From Chryseobacterium suipulveris (GTDB lineage: Bacteria > Bacteroidota > Bacteroidia > Flavobacteriales > Weeksellaceae): 64,000 bases of DNA. A model generated the notes under the pieces. The model did not search any database. It saw nothing but the letters and a program-made list of their open reading frames with translations, and had not been told where the DNA came from. The position numbers and the translations under genes are program-made. Of this stretch, positions 25,113-35,531 are shown in pieces (within the stretch, counting starts at the first letter, position 1; the number at the start of each line of letters is the position of its first letter). The DNA lies in NCBI RefSeq assembly GCF_022811685.1, contig NZ_CP094532.1, forward strand, positions 124,001-188,000, written 5' to 3'.

Positions 25113-27230
25113 ATGCGCCATAAAATCCAAAATCAAAATCCTAATTTTACCTTAAATTTTGAGGAAAAACTCCCTTACTTTTTTGAGAAAGACGGATTGG
25201 AAATGAAGTCTTCCTATACCGAAAGCGATTCCAAAGTTCTTAAAGAAAAAGAATATTCAGCAGGAATTGCGCCTTATTTGCGCGGTCCATATTCCACGAT
25301 GTATGTTCAAAAACCGTGGACGATTCGACAGTATGCGGGATTTTCAACCGCTGAGGAATCCAACGCTTTTTATAGAAGAAATTTAGCGGCAGGACAAAAA
25401 GGACTTTCAGTGGCGTTTGATTTAGCGACTCACCGCGGTTACGATTCAGATCATCCACGAGTTGTGGGAGATGTAGGAAAAGCTGGTGTTGCGATTGATT
25501 CCGTGGAAGACATGAAGATTCTCTTCGACCAGATTCCTTTGGATGAAATTTCCGTTTCAATGACGATGAATGGTGCTGTTTTGCCGATTTTGTCTTTCTA
25601 CATCGTTGCTGCGGAAGAGCAGGGAGTTTCTCAGGATAAACTTTCGGGTACAATCCAGAACGATATTCTGAAAGAGTTTATGGTGAGAAATACCTACATT
25701 TATCCGCCTACTCCTTCGATGAAAATCATTGCCGATATTTTTGAATACACTTCCAGAAATATCCCGAAATTCAATTCCATCTCGATTTCAGGTTATCACA
25801 TGCAGGAGGCGGGAGCAACTCCCGTTTTGGAAATGGCCTATACTTTAGCCGACGGTTTGGAGTATGTGCGAACGGGAATTAAAGCGGGAATGAACATCGA
25901 CGATTTCGCACCGCGACTGTCTTTTTTCTGGGCAATCGGAATGAACCACTTTATGGAGATCGCCAAAATGAGGGCGGCAAGATTTATCTGGGCAAATCTC
26001 TTGACACAATTCAATCCGCAAAATCAAAAATCGTTGGCGTTAAGGACGCATTCGCAAACCTCGGGATGGTCCTTAACAGAACAGGAACCGTTTAACAACA
26101 TTACGCGAACCGCGATTGAGGCGCTGTCTTCAGCTTTGGGCGGAACGCAGTCTCTCCACACAAATGCTTTGGATGAAGCGATTGCACTTCCAACCGACTA
26201 CTCTGCGAAAATTGCTAGAAACACGCAGATTATCCTTCAACAGGAAAGTGGAATCTGCGATGTGGTGGATCCGATGGGAGGAAGTCATCTGGTGGAAACT
26301 TTAACGCAACAGATGATCGACGAGGCCATGAAATTCATCAATGAAGTAGAGGAAGAAGGCGGAATGACGAAAGCGATTGAAGCAGGAATTCCCAAAATGA
26401 GGATCGAGGAAGCTGCCGCAAAAAAACAAGCAAAAATCGACAGCGGTGAGGAATTCATTGTAGGAGTAAATTCCTTTAAGTCCAACCAAAAACAGATGGA
26501 GCTTGAAATTCTCGATATCGATAATTCCGAGGTTCGCAGAAAACAGATCGAGCGATTGAATTCCATTAAAGCTGAAAGGGATTCCGAAAAAGTTTCGGAA
26601 ATCCTCAACACCTTACGCGAAGCCGCAAAAACCGGAAAAGGAAACCTCCTGGAAATCTGCATCGAAGCAGCGAGAAGAAGGGTAACGTTGGGAGAAATGA
26701 GCGACGCGATGGAGGAAAGTTTCGGCAGATACAAAGCAAATATCAGAACCATACAGGGAGTTTACGCTATGAATGCAGGGAAAAACGAATATTTCGAAAA
26801 AGCGGTTTCATTAAACCAAAAATTTGAGGAACACGAAGGAAGAAGACCAAGAATTATGGTCGCAAAAATGGGGCAGGATGGTCACGACCGTGGTGCTAAA
26901 GTTGTGGCAACCGCTTTTGCCGATATGGGATTCGACGTCGATGTGGCTCCACTTTTCCAAACCCCTGAAGAAGTCGCGAAACAGGCGGTGGAAAACGACA
27001 TTCACATTCTAGGTGTTTCTTCTTTGGCTGCAGGTCACAAAACTTTGGTTCCGCAAGTGGTGGAAGAACTGAAAAAACTTGGTGCAGAAGACATCACGAT
27101 TGTTGTAGGCGGCGTAATTCCGCAGCAGGATTATGATTTCCTTTATGCAAATGGGGCGGATTTCATCTTCGGACCAGGAACGAATCTGCCGAAATCGGCG
27201 TGCGAGATATTGGAAAAGTTCTTAATTTGA
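25113..27230 (+). CDS. scpA: Methylmalonyl-CoA mutase, large subunit
   Basis: A 705-residue adenosylcobalamin enzyme that interconverts methylmalonyl-CoA and succinyl-CoA. The TIM-barrel half holds [34 protein letters not shown] and [14 protein letters not shown]. The B12 domain near 585-700 holds [14 protein letters not shown], with the DxHxxG His ligand of cobalt, then VSSLAAGH and VVGGVIP. The small subunit gene often found next to it is absent on both sides. A TAACTTTA box lies about 22 bp upstream. Confidence 0.95.
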   Translation: MRHKIQNQNPNFTLNFEEKLPYFFEKDGLEMKSSYTESDSKVLKEKEYSAGIAPYLRGPYSTMYVQKPWTIRQYAGFSTAEESNAFYRRNLAAGQKGLSVAFDLATHRGYDSDHPRVVGDVGKAGVAIDSVEDMKILFDQIPLDEISVSMTMNGAVLPILSFYIVAAEEQGVSQDKLSGTIQNDILKEFMVRNTYIYPPTPSMKIIADIFEYTSRNIPKFNSISISGYHMQEAGATPVLEMAYTLADGLEYVRTGIKAGMNIDDFAPRLSFFWAIGMNHFMEIAKMRAARFIWANLLTQFNPQNQKSLALRTHSQTSGWSLTEQEPFNNITRTAIEALSSALGGTQSLHTNALDEAIALPTDYSAKIARNTQIILQQESGICDVVDPMGGSHLVETLTQQMIDEAMKFINEVEEEGGMTKAIEAGIPKMRIEEAAAKKQAKIDSGEEFIVGVNSFKSNQKQMELEILDIDNSEVRRKQIERLNSIKAERDSEKVSEILNTLREAAKTGKGNLLEICIEAARRRVTLGEMSDAMEESFGRYKANIRTIQGVYAMNAGKNEYFEKAVSLNQKFEEHEGRRPRIMVAKMGQDGHDRGAKVVATAFADMGFDVDVAPLFQTPEEVAKQAVENDIHILGVSSLAAGHKTLVPQVVEELKKLGAEDITIVVGGVIPQQDYDFLYANGADFIFGPGTNLPKSACEILEKFLI

Positions 27231-27244
27231 GAATTTACATCAAA

Positions 27245-27272
27245 AAATCCCGACCATTACTGATCGGGATTT
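27245..27272. terminator. Bidirectional terminator between scpA and rplY
   Basis: A 9-bp stem AAATCCCGA/TCGGGATTT with a 10-nt loop lies between convergent genes, with A/T runs on both sides. Confidence 0.75.
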
Positions 27273-27294
27273 CTTCAAATTATTCTTGTAGAAA

Positions 27295-27948
27295 TTATTC
27301 TGCAGAAGTTGCTTCCGCTGCAGGTGCATCACCTTCAGCCGGTGCTGCTGCTTCACCTTCTACTTCTTCCTCATCATCTTCAGCTGCTGCACCACCTTTC
27401 ATTGCAGTTCTAGACATCTTCACAGCTGCAACAACTGCGTTGTCTGGATGCATGAAAGTGAAACCATCAGTTTTGATATCTCCAACATAAAGCTTGTTTC
27501 CAATCTTCAACGGAGTTACGTCAATCACGATTTCATCCGGCAAGTTTGCAGGGATCGCTTTCAATTTCAGTTTTCTGAAAGACTGACGAAGAACACCACC
27601 CGCAACAACACCTTTTGCACGACCTGTGATTCTTACAGGAACCTCCATGATAACCGCTTTGTCATCTGCAAGCTGGTAAAAATCCGCGTGAAGGATCTTG
27701 TCGGTAATTGGGTGAAACTGGATGTCCTGAAGTACGGCAGGAATTGTTTTTCCGTCAACCTCAATAGATACCGTGTGTGCTTCAGGAGTATAAACCAACC
27801 CTTTGAAAGATTTTTCTGTAGCAGAAAAGTTCAGGGTTTCATTTCCTCCGTAAACAACACAAGGAACTAATTCAGCATCACGTAAAGCTTTGGTAGACTT
27901 TTTGCCCACGCTTTCTCTTTTTGTACCTTGAATTGTAATAGATTTCAT
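27295..27948 (-). CDS. rplY: 50S ribosomal protein L25/Ctc
   Basis: A 217-residue L25 of the long Ctc type that binds 5S rRNA. It opens [23 protein letters not shown], followed by VPCVVYG and [21 protein letters not shown]. The C-terminal domain ([18 protein letters not shown]) ends in a low-complexity Glu/Ala/Pro tail from about residue 185. It follows prs, a common pairing. A TTTC-N19-TATCTTTG promoter lies 30 bp upstream. Confidence 0.95.
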   Translation of the reverse strand: MKSITIQGTKRESVGKKSTKALRDAELVPCVVYGGNETLNFSATEKSFKGLVYTPEAHTVSIEVDGKTIPAVLQDIQFHPITDKILHADFYQLADDKAVIMEVPVRITGRAKGVVAGGVLRQSFRKLKLKAIPANLPDEIVIDVTPLKIGNKLYVGDIKTDGFTFMHPDNAVVAAVKMSRTAMKGGAAAEDDEEEVEGEAAAPAEGDAPAAEATSAE

Positions 27949-27977
27949 TGTATAAAATGTTAAAAAATTTTAGGGTG

Positions 27978-28008
27978 CAAAGATAATGATTATTTTGAAA
28001 ATATGAAA
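27978..28008 (-). promoter_or_regulatory. Promoter of rplY
   Basis: On the minus strand TTTC (28005-28008), 19 bp, then TATCTTTG (27978-27985). This is close to the Bacteroidota TTTG-N19-TAnnTTTG pattern. It allows rplY to be expressed separately from prs. Confidence 0.6.
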
Positions 28009-28059
28009 GGTCCTCCGAAAACGAAGGGACTTTGTAAATTAAGTGAAAACGATTGATTA

Positions 28060-28995
28060 TCAAATAATAAATTTATCGCTGATCGACTTATGTTCGTGTA
28101 CCATTCTCATTACATCCGCAAAAAGTTCGGCGCAGGAAAGCACCTTGATTTTTGATGAAAGCTCTGTCTTGACAGGAATGGTGTCGGTTACGATCACTTC
28201 AGATATTTTAGAGTTTTCGATGTTTTCATAAGCTTTTCCTGAAAGGACGGCATGAGTTGCCATCGCACGCACAGATTTTGCTCCGTTCGCTATTAGGATA
28301 TCCGCTGCTTTGCAAAGTGTTCCCGCGGTGTCTATCATATCGTCGATCAGGATTACGTTTCTGCCCTTCACATCACCAATCAGGAACATTTCTTCCACCA
28401 CGTTGGCTTTTTTTCTTTCCTTGTAACATATTACCACTTCTGCTCCGAGGTGGCTTGCATAGTTTTTTGCCCTCTTTGCACCTCCCATATCTGGAGAAGC
28501 GATAGTAAGGTTGTCTAAATCCTGCGAATGGATAAAGTCAATAAAAATGGTGGATGCATACAGGTGATCCACAGGAATTTCGAAAAAGCCCTGGATTTGG
28601 TCCGCGTGAAGATCCATTGTCATCACTCTCGTCGCACCTGCTGCAGTTAAAAGATTTGCGACCAATTTTGCTCCGATCGGTGCTCTTGGCTGATCTTTTC
28701 TGTCCTGTCTTGCCAAACCATAATAGGGGAGTACAACGGTGATGCTTTTTGCGGATGCTCTTTTAGAAGCGTCAATCATCAGCAAAAGCTCCAAAAGATT
28801 ATCTGCGGGCGGAAATGTAGAACCGATAAGAAACACCCTACCTCCTCTTACCGATTGGTCAAGAACGGGTTCAAACTCTCCGTCGCTAAATTCCTGAAAA
28901 TTAATCTTTCCTAATTCCTGCCCATAATGTTGGGCGATTTTTTCTGCTAAAGCTTTACTTGTCCTTGTTGAAAATAAGTAGCTTGCCTGATCCAT
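28060..28995 (-). CDS. prs: Ribose-phosphate pyrophosphokinase
   Basis: A 311-residue enzyme making PRPP from ribose 5-phosphate and ATP, feeding nucleotide, His and Trp synthesis. YYGLARQDRKDQPRAPIGAK (the flexible ATP loop), MTMDLHADQIQGFF and the PRPP loop VILIDDMIDTAGTL are all present. The length is normal. The rplY gene follows 111 bp downstream. Confidence 0.95.
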   Translation of the reverse strand: MDQASYLFSTRTSKALAEKIAQHYGQELGKINFQEFSDGEFEPVLDQSVRGGRVFLIGSTFPPADNLLELLLMIDASKRASAKSITVVLPYYGLARQDRKDQPRAPIGAKLVANLLTAAGATRVMTMDLHADQIQGFFEIPVDHLYASTIFIDFIHSQDLDNLTIASPDMGGAKRAKNYASHLGAEVVICYKERKKANVVEEMFLIGDVKGRNVILIDDMIDTAGTLCKAADILIANGAKSVRAMATHAVLSGKAYENIENSKISEVIVTDTIPVKTELSSKIKVLSCAELFADVMRMVHEHKSISDKFII

Positions 28996-29032
28996 TATTT
29001 TTACTTTTTTTTAGATGATATGTTTAAAAATA

Positions 29033-29060
29033 AAACCACACGAAATCATCCGAGTGGTTT
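29033..29060 (-). terminator. Terminator after the DUF6909-like gene
   Basis: The stem AAACCAC/GTGGTTT is followed on the minus strand by a T-rich tail. It separates the upstream gene from prs. Confidence 0.6.
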
Positions 29061-29069
29061 TTACTTTGC

Positions 29070-30755
29070 TTATTTTGTAGTTGCGGTTTTTGCGCTGTCC
29101 AAAATTCTTTCAAGAATTCTAAGTGTGATGAGATAGGTCGGTTTTACACCAGTTAATCCAAGTCCGCCCGAAGAAAGTGTGGATCCCGTTTCCAGCGGAT
29201 TATCCGAAGCGTAATAGGCATACATTACAAAAAGGTCTTCAGAAATATGGTGTCGGATTTTCGAAGCCACCTGGATTGCTTTTTGGTAATGAGCTCCTTC
29301 CATTTCGAGCCCGATTGCTTTCCAGGAAGTGTCCATAAAATATCTCAAAATATCCTTGTTCTGAAGCGATGTTCCTAAAACCGTGATCATTCCACCTTCG
29401 AACGCTTTTAATTCATCATCCTGAAAATCATCGAGTTTCAGTGCGTTTTCAAAAGGATAGTTATCTGCGGTTCCCTCAAAAACGTGTGAGGTTGGAATCA
29501 TAATGTCTCCTTTTTCTCCCATTAAAATTCCTGCTTTACCCATGATGGAAATCGACTTCACCTTCATCGTATAAACTTCACCGTTGTATTCGTAAGGTCT
29601 CAGAAGCTCGTCCATGATTTCATACGCCTGTTCACCAAACGCGTAGTCGAACACCATCACCACGTCGTCTCCAGAAAATTTCTTTCCTGCGAATGGCGTG
29701 TTCTTTAAGTCGGTTTTCGACAGGTCGATAAACTGCACATCGATATTGCTTCCGCTTTGGTCGTCGATGTAGATCAGTCCTGCTTTTTGCGAGTGTTCCA
29801 GAACTTTTTCCTGAAGTGCTTTCTTGTTCGAAATCTCTTCGTAGAGTTTATAGTCAACTGTTTTTGTGGCTTTCTTTCCAAGTGCATCGTTTCCGTAAAG
29901 CATATTTTTCACAGAATGCATATTCGCGGAAATAATATGAAGAGGCCGCATCTGCAGATTGTTTTCGGCAAGGACTTCTTTTACCTTTTGTGCCCACTTT
30001 TCACCGAAGAAATGGTGACCTACTCTTTCGCGAAGAATCGCGGAGAAATGAACTTCCCGCTCACGGATTTTCTTATCGTCGTTAAAGCTTTCGTTTCCTA
30101 AGTTATAGATGATTTTGAAAAGGCGGTCCGGATTCTTGTCGTCACCGAAGTTGTTGTACGCTTCAAGTGTCTCGTCAAAAGTTCTTCCCAAAAGTGAGGA
30201 AAGGTGGATCAGTGCGACTTCCTTTTCTTTTCTGCTTAGTTTCTTTTCTCCTTTTGCCACTTCCTCGATAATTTTCCAGGCGCGAGTCGGCTTGTCGTTT
30301 TCGTCGGAAACAAAAGCGAGATTTCGAATTTTGTCTGCCTCAATATATAAAAAGGTGAGGTGGGTAAGAATGTCGTAAATTTCAGAACGGCCGAGAAGAA
30401 CCTCGATATTCATCTGGTGCTCGTCGATTCGGTAACAGTTTCTTCTTCTCTTTTTCGGGACGATTACTTCGAAGCTGCCTTTTTCAAAACCTTCGTCGGA
30501 AGTGAGGTGGATGAAGGAGCATTCCTCGATTCCTTCCGGAAGACGGTCGAGAACGTACAGCAAACCATTGAGTTCAATCTTGTTGTGAACACCCATGGTT
30601 CCGTAGATTTCGGGGTTGATGGTCATGAGTAGGGAACGAAGACTTTCGCCTGAAATTCCCGATGGTTTGAAAAATCCGCGATAGAATAAGTGACGCATGG
30701 AAACATAAAGACGCTCGATCGCTTCAGTAGTTTCTCTTGCCCGTGAATTTACCAT
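29070..30755 (-). CDS. DUF6909-like conserved protein
   Basis: A 561-residue, probably cytosolic protein without signal peptide. It opens MVNSRARETTEAIERLYVSM. Regions such as VVMVFDYAFGEQAYEIMDELLRP, MGKAGILMGEKGDIMIPTSHVFEG and WKAIGLEMEGAHYQKAI stand out. The last resembles the Glu-Met-Glu motif of nucleoside phosphorylase-like folds, but I cannot assign a reaction. Similar proteins are conserved across flavobacteria; the DUF number is recalled, not checked. A TATCTTTG box lies 15 bp upstream. Confidence 0.75.
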   Translation of the reverse strand: MVNSRARETTEAIERLYVSMRHLFYRGFFKPSGISGESLRSLLMTINPEIYGTMGVHNKIELNGLLYVLDRLPEGIEECSFIHLTSDEGFEKGSFEVIVPKKRRRNCYRIDEHQMNIEVLLGRSEIYDILTHLTFLYIEADKIRNLAFVSDENDKPTRAWKIIEEVAKGEKKLSRKEKEVALIHLSSLLGRTFDETLEAYNNFGDDKNPDRLFKIIYNLGNESFNDDKKIREREVHFSAILRERVGHHFFGEKWAQKVKEVLAENNLQMRPLHIISANMHSVKNMLYGNDALGKKATKTVDYKLYEEISNKKALQEKVLEHSQKAGLIYIDDQSGSNIDVQFIDLSKTDLKNTPFAGKKFSGDDVVMVFDYAFGEQAYEIMDELLRPYEYNGEVYTMKVKSISIMGKAGILMGEKGDIMIPTSHVFEGTADNYPFENALKLDDFQDDELKAFEGGMITVLGTSLQNKDILRYFMDTSWKAIGLEMEGAHYQKAIQVASKIRHHISEDLFVMYAYYASDNPLETGSTLSSGGLGLTGVKPTYLITLRILERILDSAKTATTK

Positions 30756-30769
30756 AGTATATCTTTTGG

Positions 30770-30777
30770 CAAAGATA
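30770..30777 (-). promoter_or_regulatory. -7 box of the DUF6909-like gene
   Basis: TATCTTTG on the minus strand is an exact TAnnTTTG match 15 bp before the ATG. Confidence 0.5.
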
Positions 30778-30937
30778 ATACATATCTCGCAATTTTTTGG
30801 TTGAAAATAGGGATTGAAAATATTTTCTATTTCGAATAAAGCCCTTAAATCAAGCTAGGATTTTTAGCTCAAAAATAAATTTTATTAAAACACCCTTAAT
30901 TTTTTGGGGGTTGAATCAATTTAATTACATTTTTTTA

Positions 30938-30945
30938 TAAATTTG
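30938..30945 (+). promoter_or_regulatory. -7 box of glnN
   Basis: TAAATTTG matches the consensus, 21 bp ahead of the glnN ATG. A TTG with larger spacing lies at 30911; the -33 element is unclear. Confidence 0.5.
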
Positions 30946-30966
30946 CCCCAATAAAACCATATTAAA

Positions 30967-33165
30967 ATGTCAAATTTAAGATTTAAAGCATTAGAAACGC
31001 TGTCTTTTAAAGATTTTAGAAAAGACAACGCGATTGAAGTTCCCGCAAAATTATCGGAACTGTTCTGCCAAAATGTTTTCTCGGAAGAAACAATGAGGTC
31101 TTACTTAACCAAGGAAGCATTTACCTCCATTCAGAACGCGATCAAGAAGGGCACGAAAATCCAGCGTGACGTTGCGGACCAAATTGCGGTGGCGATGAAA
31201 GACTGGGCTTTAAGCAAAGGCGTGACTCACTACACGCACTGGTTTCAGCCATTGACAGGAACAACCGCGGAAAAGCACGACTCGTTTTTCACCCCGTTTG
31301 AAAGTGACCGCGCCATCGAAAGATTTTCTGGCGGAATGCTTATTCAGCAGGAACCCGATGCGTCATCTTTTCCAAATGGCGGGATCAGAAATACCTTTGA
31401 AGCAAGAGGTTACACAGCATGGGATCCGACTTCGCCTGCATTTATCTTGGGAACGACTTTGTGTATTCCTTCCATCTTCATTTCATATACGGGTGAAACG
31501 TTGGATTATAAAGCACCTCTTTTAAGGGCGTTAAGCGCTTTAGATGACGCTGCAACAGAAATCTGTAAGGCTTATTTTGATAAAAACGTGACCAAAGTAA
31601 CTCCGACTTTAGGATGGGAACAGGAATATTTCCTGGTGGATTCCGCGTTGTATCAGTCGAGACCTGACTTGGTGATCACGGGAAAAACTTTGTTGGGACA
31701 TTCACCTGCAAAAGGACAGCAATTGGATGACCATTATTTCGGCTCGATTCCAACGAGGGTAATGAACTTCATGAAAGAGTTGGAGATCAAATGTATGCAC
31801 CTCGGAATTCCCGTTACGACGCGCCACAACGAAGTTGCACCCAACCAATTTGAGTTGGCTCCGATGTTTGAGGAAGTGAATGTTGCGGTGGATCACAATT
31901 CATTATTAATGGATTTGATGGCGAGAGTTGCGCACAAACACCACTTCCATATCCTTTTTCACGAAAAACCTTTCGCAGGCGTGAACGGAAGTGGAAAACA
32001 CAATAACTGGAGTTTGGCAACCGATACTGGCGAAAACCTTTTAAGTCCTGGAAAAAATCCAAAGAAAAACCTACAGTTCCTTACTTTCTTTGTAAATACA
32101 TTAAAAGCGGTTCACGACTACGCAGATTTACTTAGAGCAAGTATTGCATCGGCGAGTAACGATTACCGTTTAGGAGCGAACGAAGCGCCACCTGCGATTA
32201 TTTCTGCGTTTATCGGATCCCAACTTTTTGGAGTTTTGGAGGAGCTTGAAAAAGTGACCGACGGAAAACTTTCCCCGGAAGAAAAAACGGAACTCAAATT
32301 GAACGTGGTTGGAAAAATCCCTGAAATTCTGCTCGACAATACCGACAGAAACAGAACTTCTCCTTTCGCTTTTACAGGAAATAAATTCGAAATCAGAGCG
32401 GTAGGTTCTTCGGCAAACTGTGCAGAAGTGATGACGGTGATGAACGCGATTGCTGCGAAACAGCTGAGAGATTTCAAAAAAGAAGTAGATGCGCTGATCG
32501 AAAGCGGACTTAAAAAAGACGAGGCGATCTTCAATGTATTGAGAGAGTACATCAAGGATTCGAAAAATATTATGTTTGAAGGCGACGGTTATTCTGACGA
32601 TTGGGCGAAAGAAGCTGCAAAACGCGGACTCAAAAACCTGAAAACCACTCCTGAAGCTTTGAAACAGGAGCTCGACAAAAAATTCATTGCACTTTATGAA
32701 GATCTCGGAATTTACACCCATCGTGAAATTGAGGCACGAAATGAAATCAAGCTCGAGAAATATTCGACTGTAGTTTCCATTGAGGCAAAAGTTTTGGCAG
32801 ATATTGCAAGAAACCATATCATTCCTTGTGCACTAAATTACCAAAACCGACTGATCGATAATGTGCGTGGCTTGAAAGACATCTTTGGCGAAAAGGAATT
32901 CAAGAGCTTGGCAAAAGAGCAGATGAGTATGATTGTTGAAATTTCAGGCCATATCTCGGTAATGAAGGTTGAAGTTGAAAATCTCTTGGCAGCAATTAAG
33001 AAAGCCAAAGCGATTACCGATTCCCAAAAAATGGCGGAAGCATTTTGTAACGATGTGCGACCATTATTTGACAAAATCCGCAAAGCTTCAGACTCACTCG
33101 AAATGCTTGTGGACGATGAACTTTGGCCGATGACGAAATACAGGGAGCTTTTGTTTACGAGATAA
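30967..33165 (+). CDS. glnN: Type III glutamine synthetase
   Basis: A 732-residue enzyme making glutamine from glutamate, ammonia and ATP. The length and the C-terminal helical extension mark the GSIII type common in Bacteroidota. Seen are THYTHWFQPLTGTTAEKHDSF, GWEQEYFLVD, HNEVAPNQFELAP, GVNGSGKHNNWSL (nucleotide/metal region) and NRTSPFAFTGNKFEIRA. It is monocistronic with its own terminator. No nitrogen regulator is adjacent. Confidence 0.96.
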   Translation: MSNLRFKALETLSFKDFRKDNAIEVPAKLSELFCQNVFSEETMRSYLTKEAFTSIQNAIKKGTKIQRDVADQIAVAMKDWALSKGVTHYTHWFQPLTGTTAEKHDSFFTPFESDRAIERFSGGMLIQQEPDASSFPNGGIRNTFEARGYTAWDPTSPAFILGTTLCIPSIFISYTGETLDYKAPLLRALSALDDAATEICKAYFDKNVTKVTPTLGWEQEYFLVDSALYQSRPDLVITGKTLLGHSPAKGQQLDDHYFGSIPTRVMNFMKELEIKCMHLGIPVTTRHNEVAPNQFELAPMFEEVNVAVDHNSLLMDLMARVAHKHHFHILFHEKPFAGVNGSGKHNNWSLATDTGENLLSPGKNPKKNLQFLTFFVNTLKAVHDYADLLRASIASASNDYRLGANEAPPAIISAFIGSQLFGVLEELEKVTDGKLSPEEKTELKLNVVGKIPEILLDNTDRNRTSPFAFTGNKFEIRAVGSSANCAEVMTVMNAIAAKQLRDFKKEVDALIESGLKKDEAIFNVLREYIKDSKNIMFEGDGYSDDWAKEAAKRGLKNLKTTPEALKQELDKKFIALYEDLGIYTHREIEARNEIKLEKYSTVVSIEAKVLADIARNHIIPCALNYQNRLIDNVRGLKDIFGEKEFKSLAKEQMSMIVEISGHISVMKVEVENLLAAIKKAKAITDSQKMAEAFCNDVRPLFDKIRKASDSLEMLVDDELWPMTKYRELLFTR

Positions 33166-33191
33166 GAGCAAAAATAACCTACCATTGAAAG

Positions 33192-33218
33192 TCCAGGAAA
33201 TGTCTCCTGGATTTTTTT
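33192..33218 (+). terminator. Terminator of glnN
   Basis: The stem CCAGGA/TCCTGG is followed by ATTTTTTTT, 27 bp after the glnN stop. Confidence 0.75.
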
Positions 33219-33302
33219 TGGTCCCATCAACATTATAGTCTAATCCGATAATGTTAATCGATGAGAATTATAAATGTTAAGAAATCTTAATAAAAAAGAA
33301 AA

Positions 33303-33334
33303 CGCAACCCCTTTAAATAAAAGGATTGCGCCTT
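33303..33334. other. Imperfect hairpin CGCAACCCCTTT...AAAGGATTGCG
   Basis: The arms CGCAACCCCTTT and AAGGATTGCG flank AT-rich loop sequence in the 320-bp glnN to C40-peptidase gap. No gene or clear T-run is attached. The gap otherwise holds AT-rich probable promoter DNA. Confidence 0.4.
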
Positions 33335-33485
33335 GTTTTCCTTTAACATTCCGAAAAGAACTGTTAAAATGTGTTAAATTATAGCTTCCAAAAGAGTGAA
33401 ATCACCCCCTATATAGCGTGTAATATCTAATTTTGTCTTGCTTTTTTAATTAAAATATTACTATTTAACACGGATAATCAAATAT

Positions 33486-34178
33486 ATGAAGAAAAGAGTT
33501 TTATCGTATGCAGTTGCCATAATCGCTACATTCTCCCTACAGTCTTGTGTTACGAACTACGTAGTTTCAGCTCCGACAACTTACCAAGAAGAATACAAAT
33601 CAAATGCCAAACTCGCTTCCCTTGAAAATAAAAAATTAGAGGATGCAAAAACTCAACTTCTAAATAGCTTCGCAAGCGCGAAAGCCGCTGCAGCAAAGAG
33701 TTTGGAAAACGCCGCAAAAAATGCGGAAATCGCTAAAACAATAAGATTCACCAAAAAAATCGACGAAATCCTTACCGAAGCAGAATCCTATCTCGGAACT
33801 CCTTACAGATATGGAGGAATGACCAGAAGAGGAATTGACTGCTCCGCGTTTGTACTTTCAGTTTTCGGTGCTGCTGCAGGAATGAACTTGCCAAGAGTTG
33901 CCGCTGCACAAGCACAGGAAGGCGACAGAGTTGAAAAATCTGACCTTCAGAAAGGTGACTTGATTTTCTTCGCACACAAAGGAGGAAGCAGAATTTCCCA
34001 CGTAGGAATTGTTGAAAACGTTACCGAAGAAGGTGAAATTAAATTCATCCACGCTGCGACTTCAAGAGGTGTAATGATCTCTTCGCTGAATGATTCTTAT
34101 TGGGGACCGAAATACCGTTTTGCAAAAAGAGTGATCACTCCTGAAACCGTTGAGGCGCAATTAGCAAGCAACAACTAA
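33486..34178 (+). CDS. C40 family (NlpC/P60) peptidase lipoprotein
   Basis: A 230-residue exported peptidoglycan endopeptidase-like protein. The signal has a lipobox (TFSLQSCVT). A coiled Lys/Ala-rich stretch (about 40-85) leads to the NlpC/P60 domain: YLGTPYRYGGMTRRGIDCSAFV with the catalytic Cys, KGDLIFF, and SHVGIV with the catalytic His. It likely cleaves peptide cross-links in the cell wall. It is convergent with the mre/mrd operon. Confidence 0.92.
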   Translation: MKKRVLSYAVAIIATFSLQSCVTNYVVSAPTTYQEEYKSNAKLASLENKKLEDAKTQLLNSFASAKAAAAKSLENAAKNAEIAKTIRFTKKIDEILTEAESYLGTPYRYGGMTRRGIDCSAFVLSVFGAAAGMNLPRVAAAQAQEGDRVEKSDLQKGDLIFFAHKGGSRISHVGIVENVTEEGEIKFIHAATSRGVMISSLNDSYWGPKYRFAKRVITPETVEAQLASNN

Positions 34179-34201
34179 GATAATAGATAATTGATCAGGA
34201 A

Positions 34202-34229
34202 ACGCCACCTTAATTGGGTGGCGTTTTTT
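34202..34229 (+). terminator. Terminator of the C40 peptidase gene
   Basis: An 8-bp perfect stem ACGCCACC/GGTGGCGT is followed by a T-run. Confidence 0.8.
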
Positions 34230-34301
34230 GTGTCTGCTGTTTTTAAGGATGATTAGTGATATAAGATCAATCTTAATTAAGGTGAGAAATATTGTCGGTC
34301 T

Positions 34302-35531
34302 TTACACCAAACTGTTTCTGTCGGCGTAATTGAGTTTAAAAAAAATAAAGGTCATTACCGAGAACGCAAGGAGTGAACTTCCACCGTAACTGAAAAACGG
34401 CAACGGAATACCTACCGTCGGAAATAGTCCCATCACCATTCCCAGATTAATAGAAAAGTGCATCAGCAGAATCGACGCAAAACAATAGCCGAAAACACGG
34501 TTAAATACTGATTTCTGCCTTTCAGAAAGATAATAAATTCTCCCGATAAAGATCGCGTAACAGATCACGAGAAGCGAGCTTCCGAGAAATCCCCATTCTT
34601 CTCCCACGGTACAGAAAATATAGTCGGTGCTTTGCTCGGGAACAAATTTTCCCTGAGTTACCGAACCTTCACGATAACCTTTACCAAAGAAACCTCCTGA
34701 ACCGATCGCGGTTTTCGAATAAAGCAAATTGTAACCCGACGTATCGCGGAAAGCTCTTTCTCCTTTATATAAAACCTCGATCCTTTCGCGTTGGTGTTTT
34801 GGGAGCTTTTCTAAAATCTTTGGCGTTCCGTATGCTAATCCGCTCAATACAGCGACGATTGCGACGATCGATGCAACAGAAACCACGTTCCAATGGATTC
34901 GGTAATAATTAAAGAAAATGATAATCGCGGTAATTGCAAGAATCCCATAAATCACATAAAGCGGCTCAATTGCAATCGACAACAGGAAAACTCCCGCGAA
35001 AATAAATCCAACCCCGAAAAACCAGCCCGACAAACCTTCGCGATAAAGCGCAATAAAGAACGCCGTAAAAACCAAGAGCGAGCCCACGTCGGGAATGGCA
35101 AGAACAACTACCGCAGGAACCCCGATGATTGCTAATGACGACCAAAGTGATTTCCTATATTTCAGATTAAAATCGGGTCCAGAAACATAGTTCGCAAGCA
35201 TCAAAGCGGTACCGATTTTAGCGAATTCCACGGGTTGCAAACTTACGGGTCCGAATTTGTACCAGTTTTTTTGTCCTAGTATTTCTGTTCCGAAAGGGAA
35301 AAGTCCGACAAGCAGCAGGATTCCAAAAATATAAAAGATTCCCGCCATATTTTCGAAAAACTTATTCCGCATAAAGAAGATAATGATTCCCACAAACATG
35401 GAAACGCCGAACCAGATTGCCTGTCTTGTTCCGCTTGCGGGTTCCACACTGTAAATGTTTGCAACGGCAAAAGCACACAGCAAAAAATACAGGGTGAGTC
35501 CTAATTTGTCAATTCCTTGTGCCCACTTCAT
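34302..35531 (-). CDS. rodA: Peptidoglycan glycosyltransferase RodA
   Basis: A 409-residue SEDS-family membrane protein with about 10 helices. It polymerises lipid II into glycan for cell elongation. FVPEQSTDYIFCTVGEEWGFLGS is the conserved SEDS loop (the Glu-rich catalytic region), and FPTVGIPLPFFSYGGSSLL the C-terminal signature. Its ATG overlaps the mrdA stop by 4 bp (ATGA). It is the last gene of mreB-mreC-mreD-mrdA-rodA. Confidence 0.94.
   Translation of the reverse strand: MKWAQGIDKLGLTLYFLLCAFAVANIYSVEPASGTRQAIWFGVSMFVGIIIFFMRNKFFENMAGIFYIFGILLLVGLFPFGTEILGQKNWYKFGPVSLQPVEFAKIGTALMLANYVSGPDFNLKYRKSLWSSLAIIGVPAVVVLAIPDVGSLLVFTAFFIALYREGLSGWFFGVGFIFAGVFLLSIAIEPLYVIYGILAITAIIIFFNYYRIHWNVVSVASIVAIVAVLSGLAYGTPKILEKLPKHQRERIEVLYKGERAFRDTSGYNLLYSKTAIGSGGFFGKGYREGSVTQGKFVPEQSTDYIFCTVGEEWGFLGSSLLVICYAIFIGRIYYLSERQKSVFNRVFGYCFASILLMHFSINLGMVMGLFPTVGIPLPFFSYGGSSLLAFSVMTFIFFKLNYADRNSLV

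Noticed and set aside
32170..32817. 215-codon minus frame inside glnN
   Set aside because: It is the reverse shadow of glutamine synthetase; Phe/Arg-rich and without family likeness.
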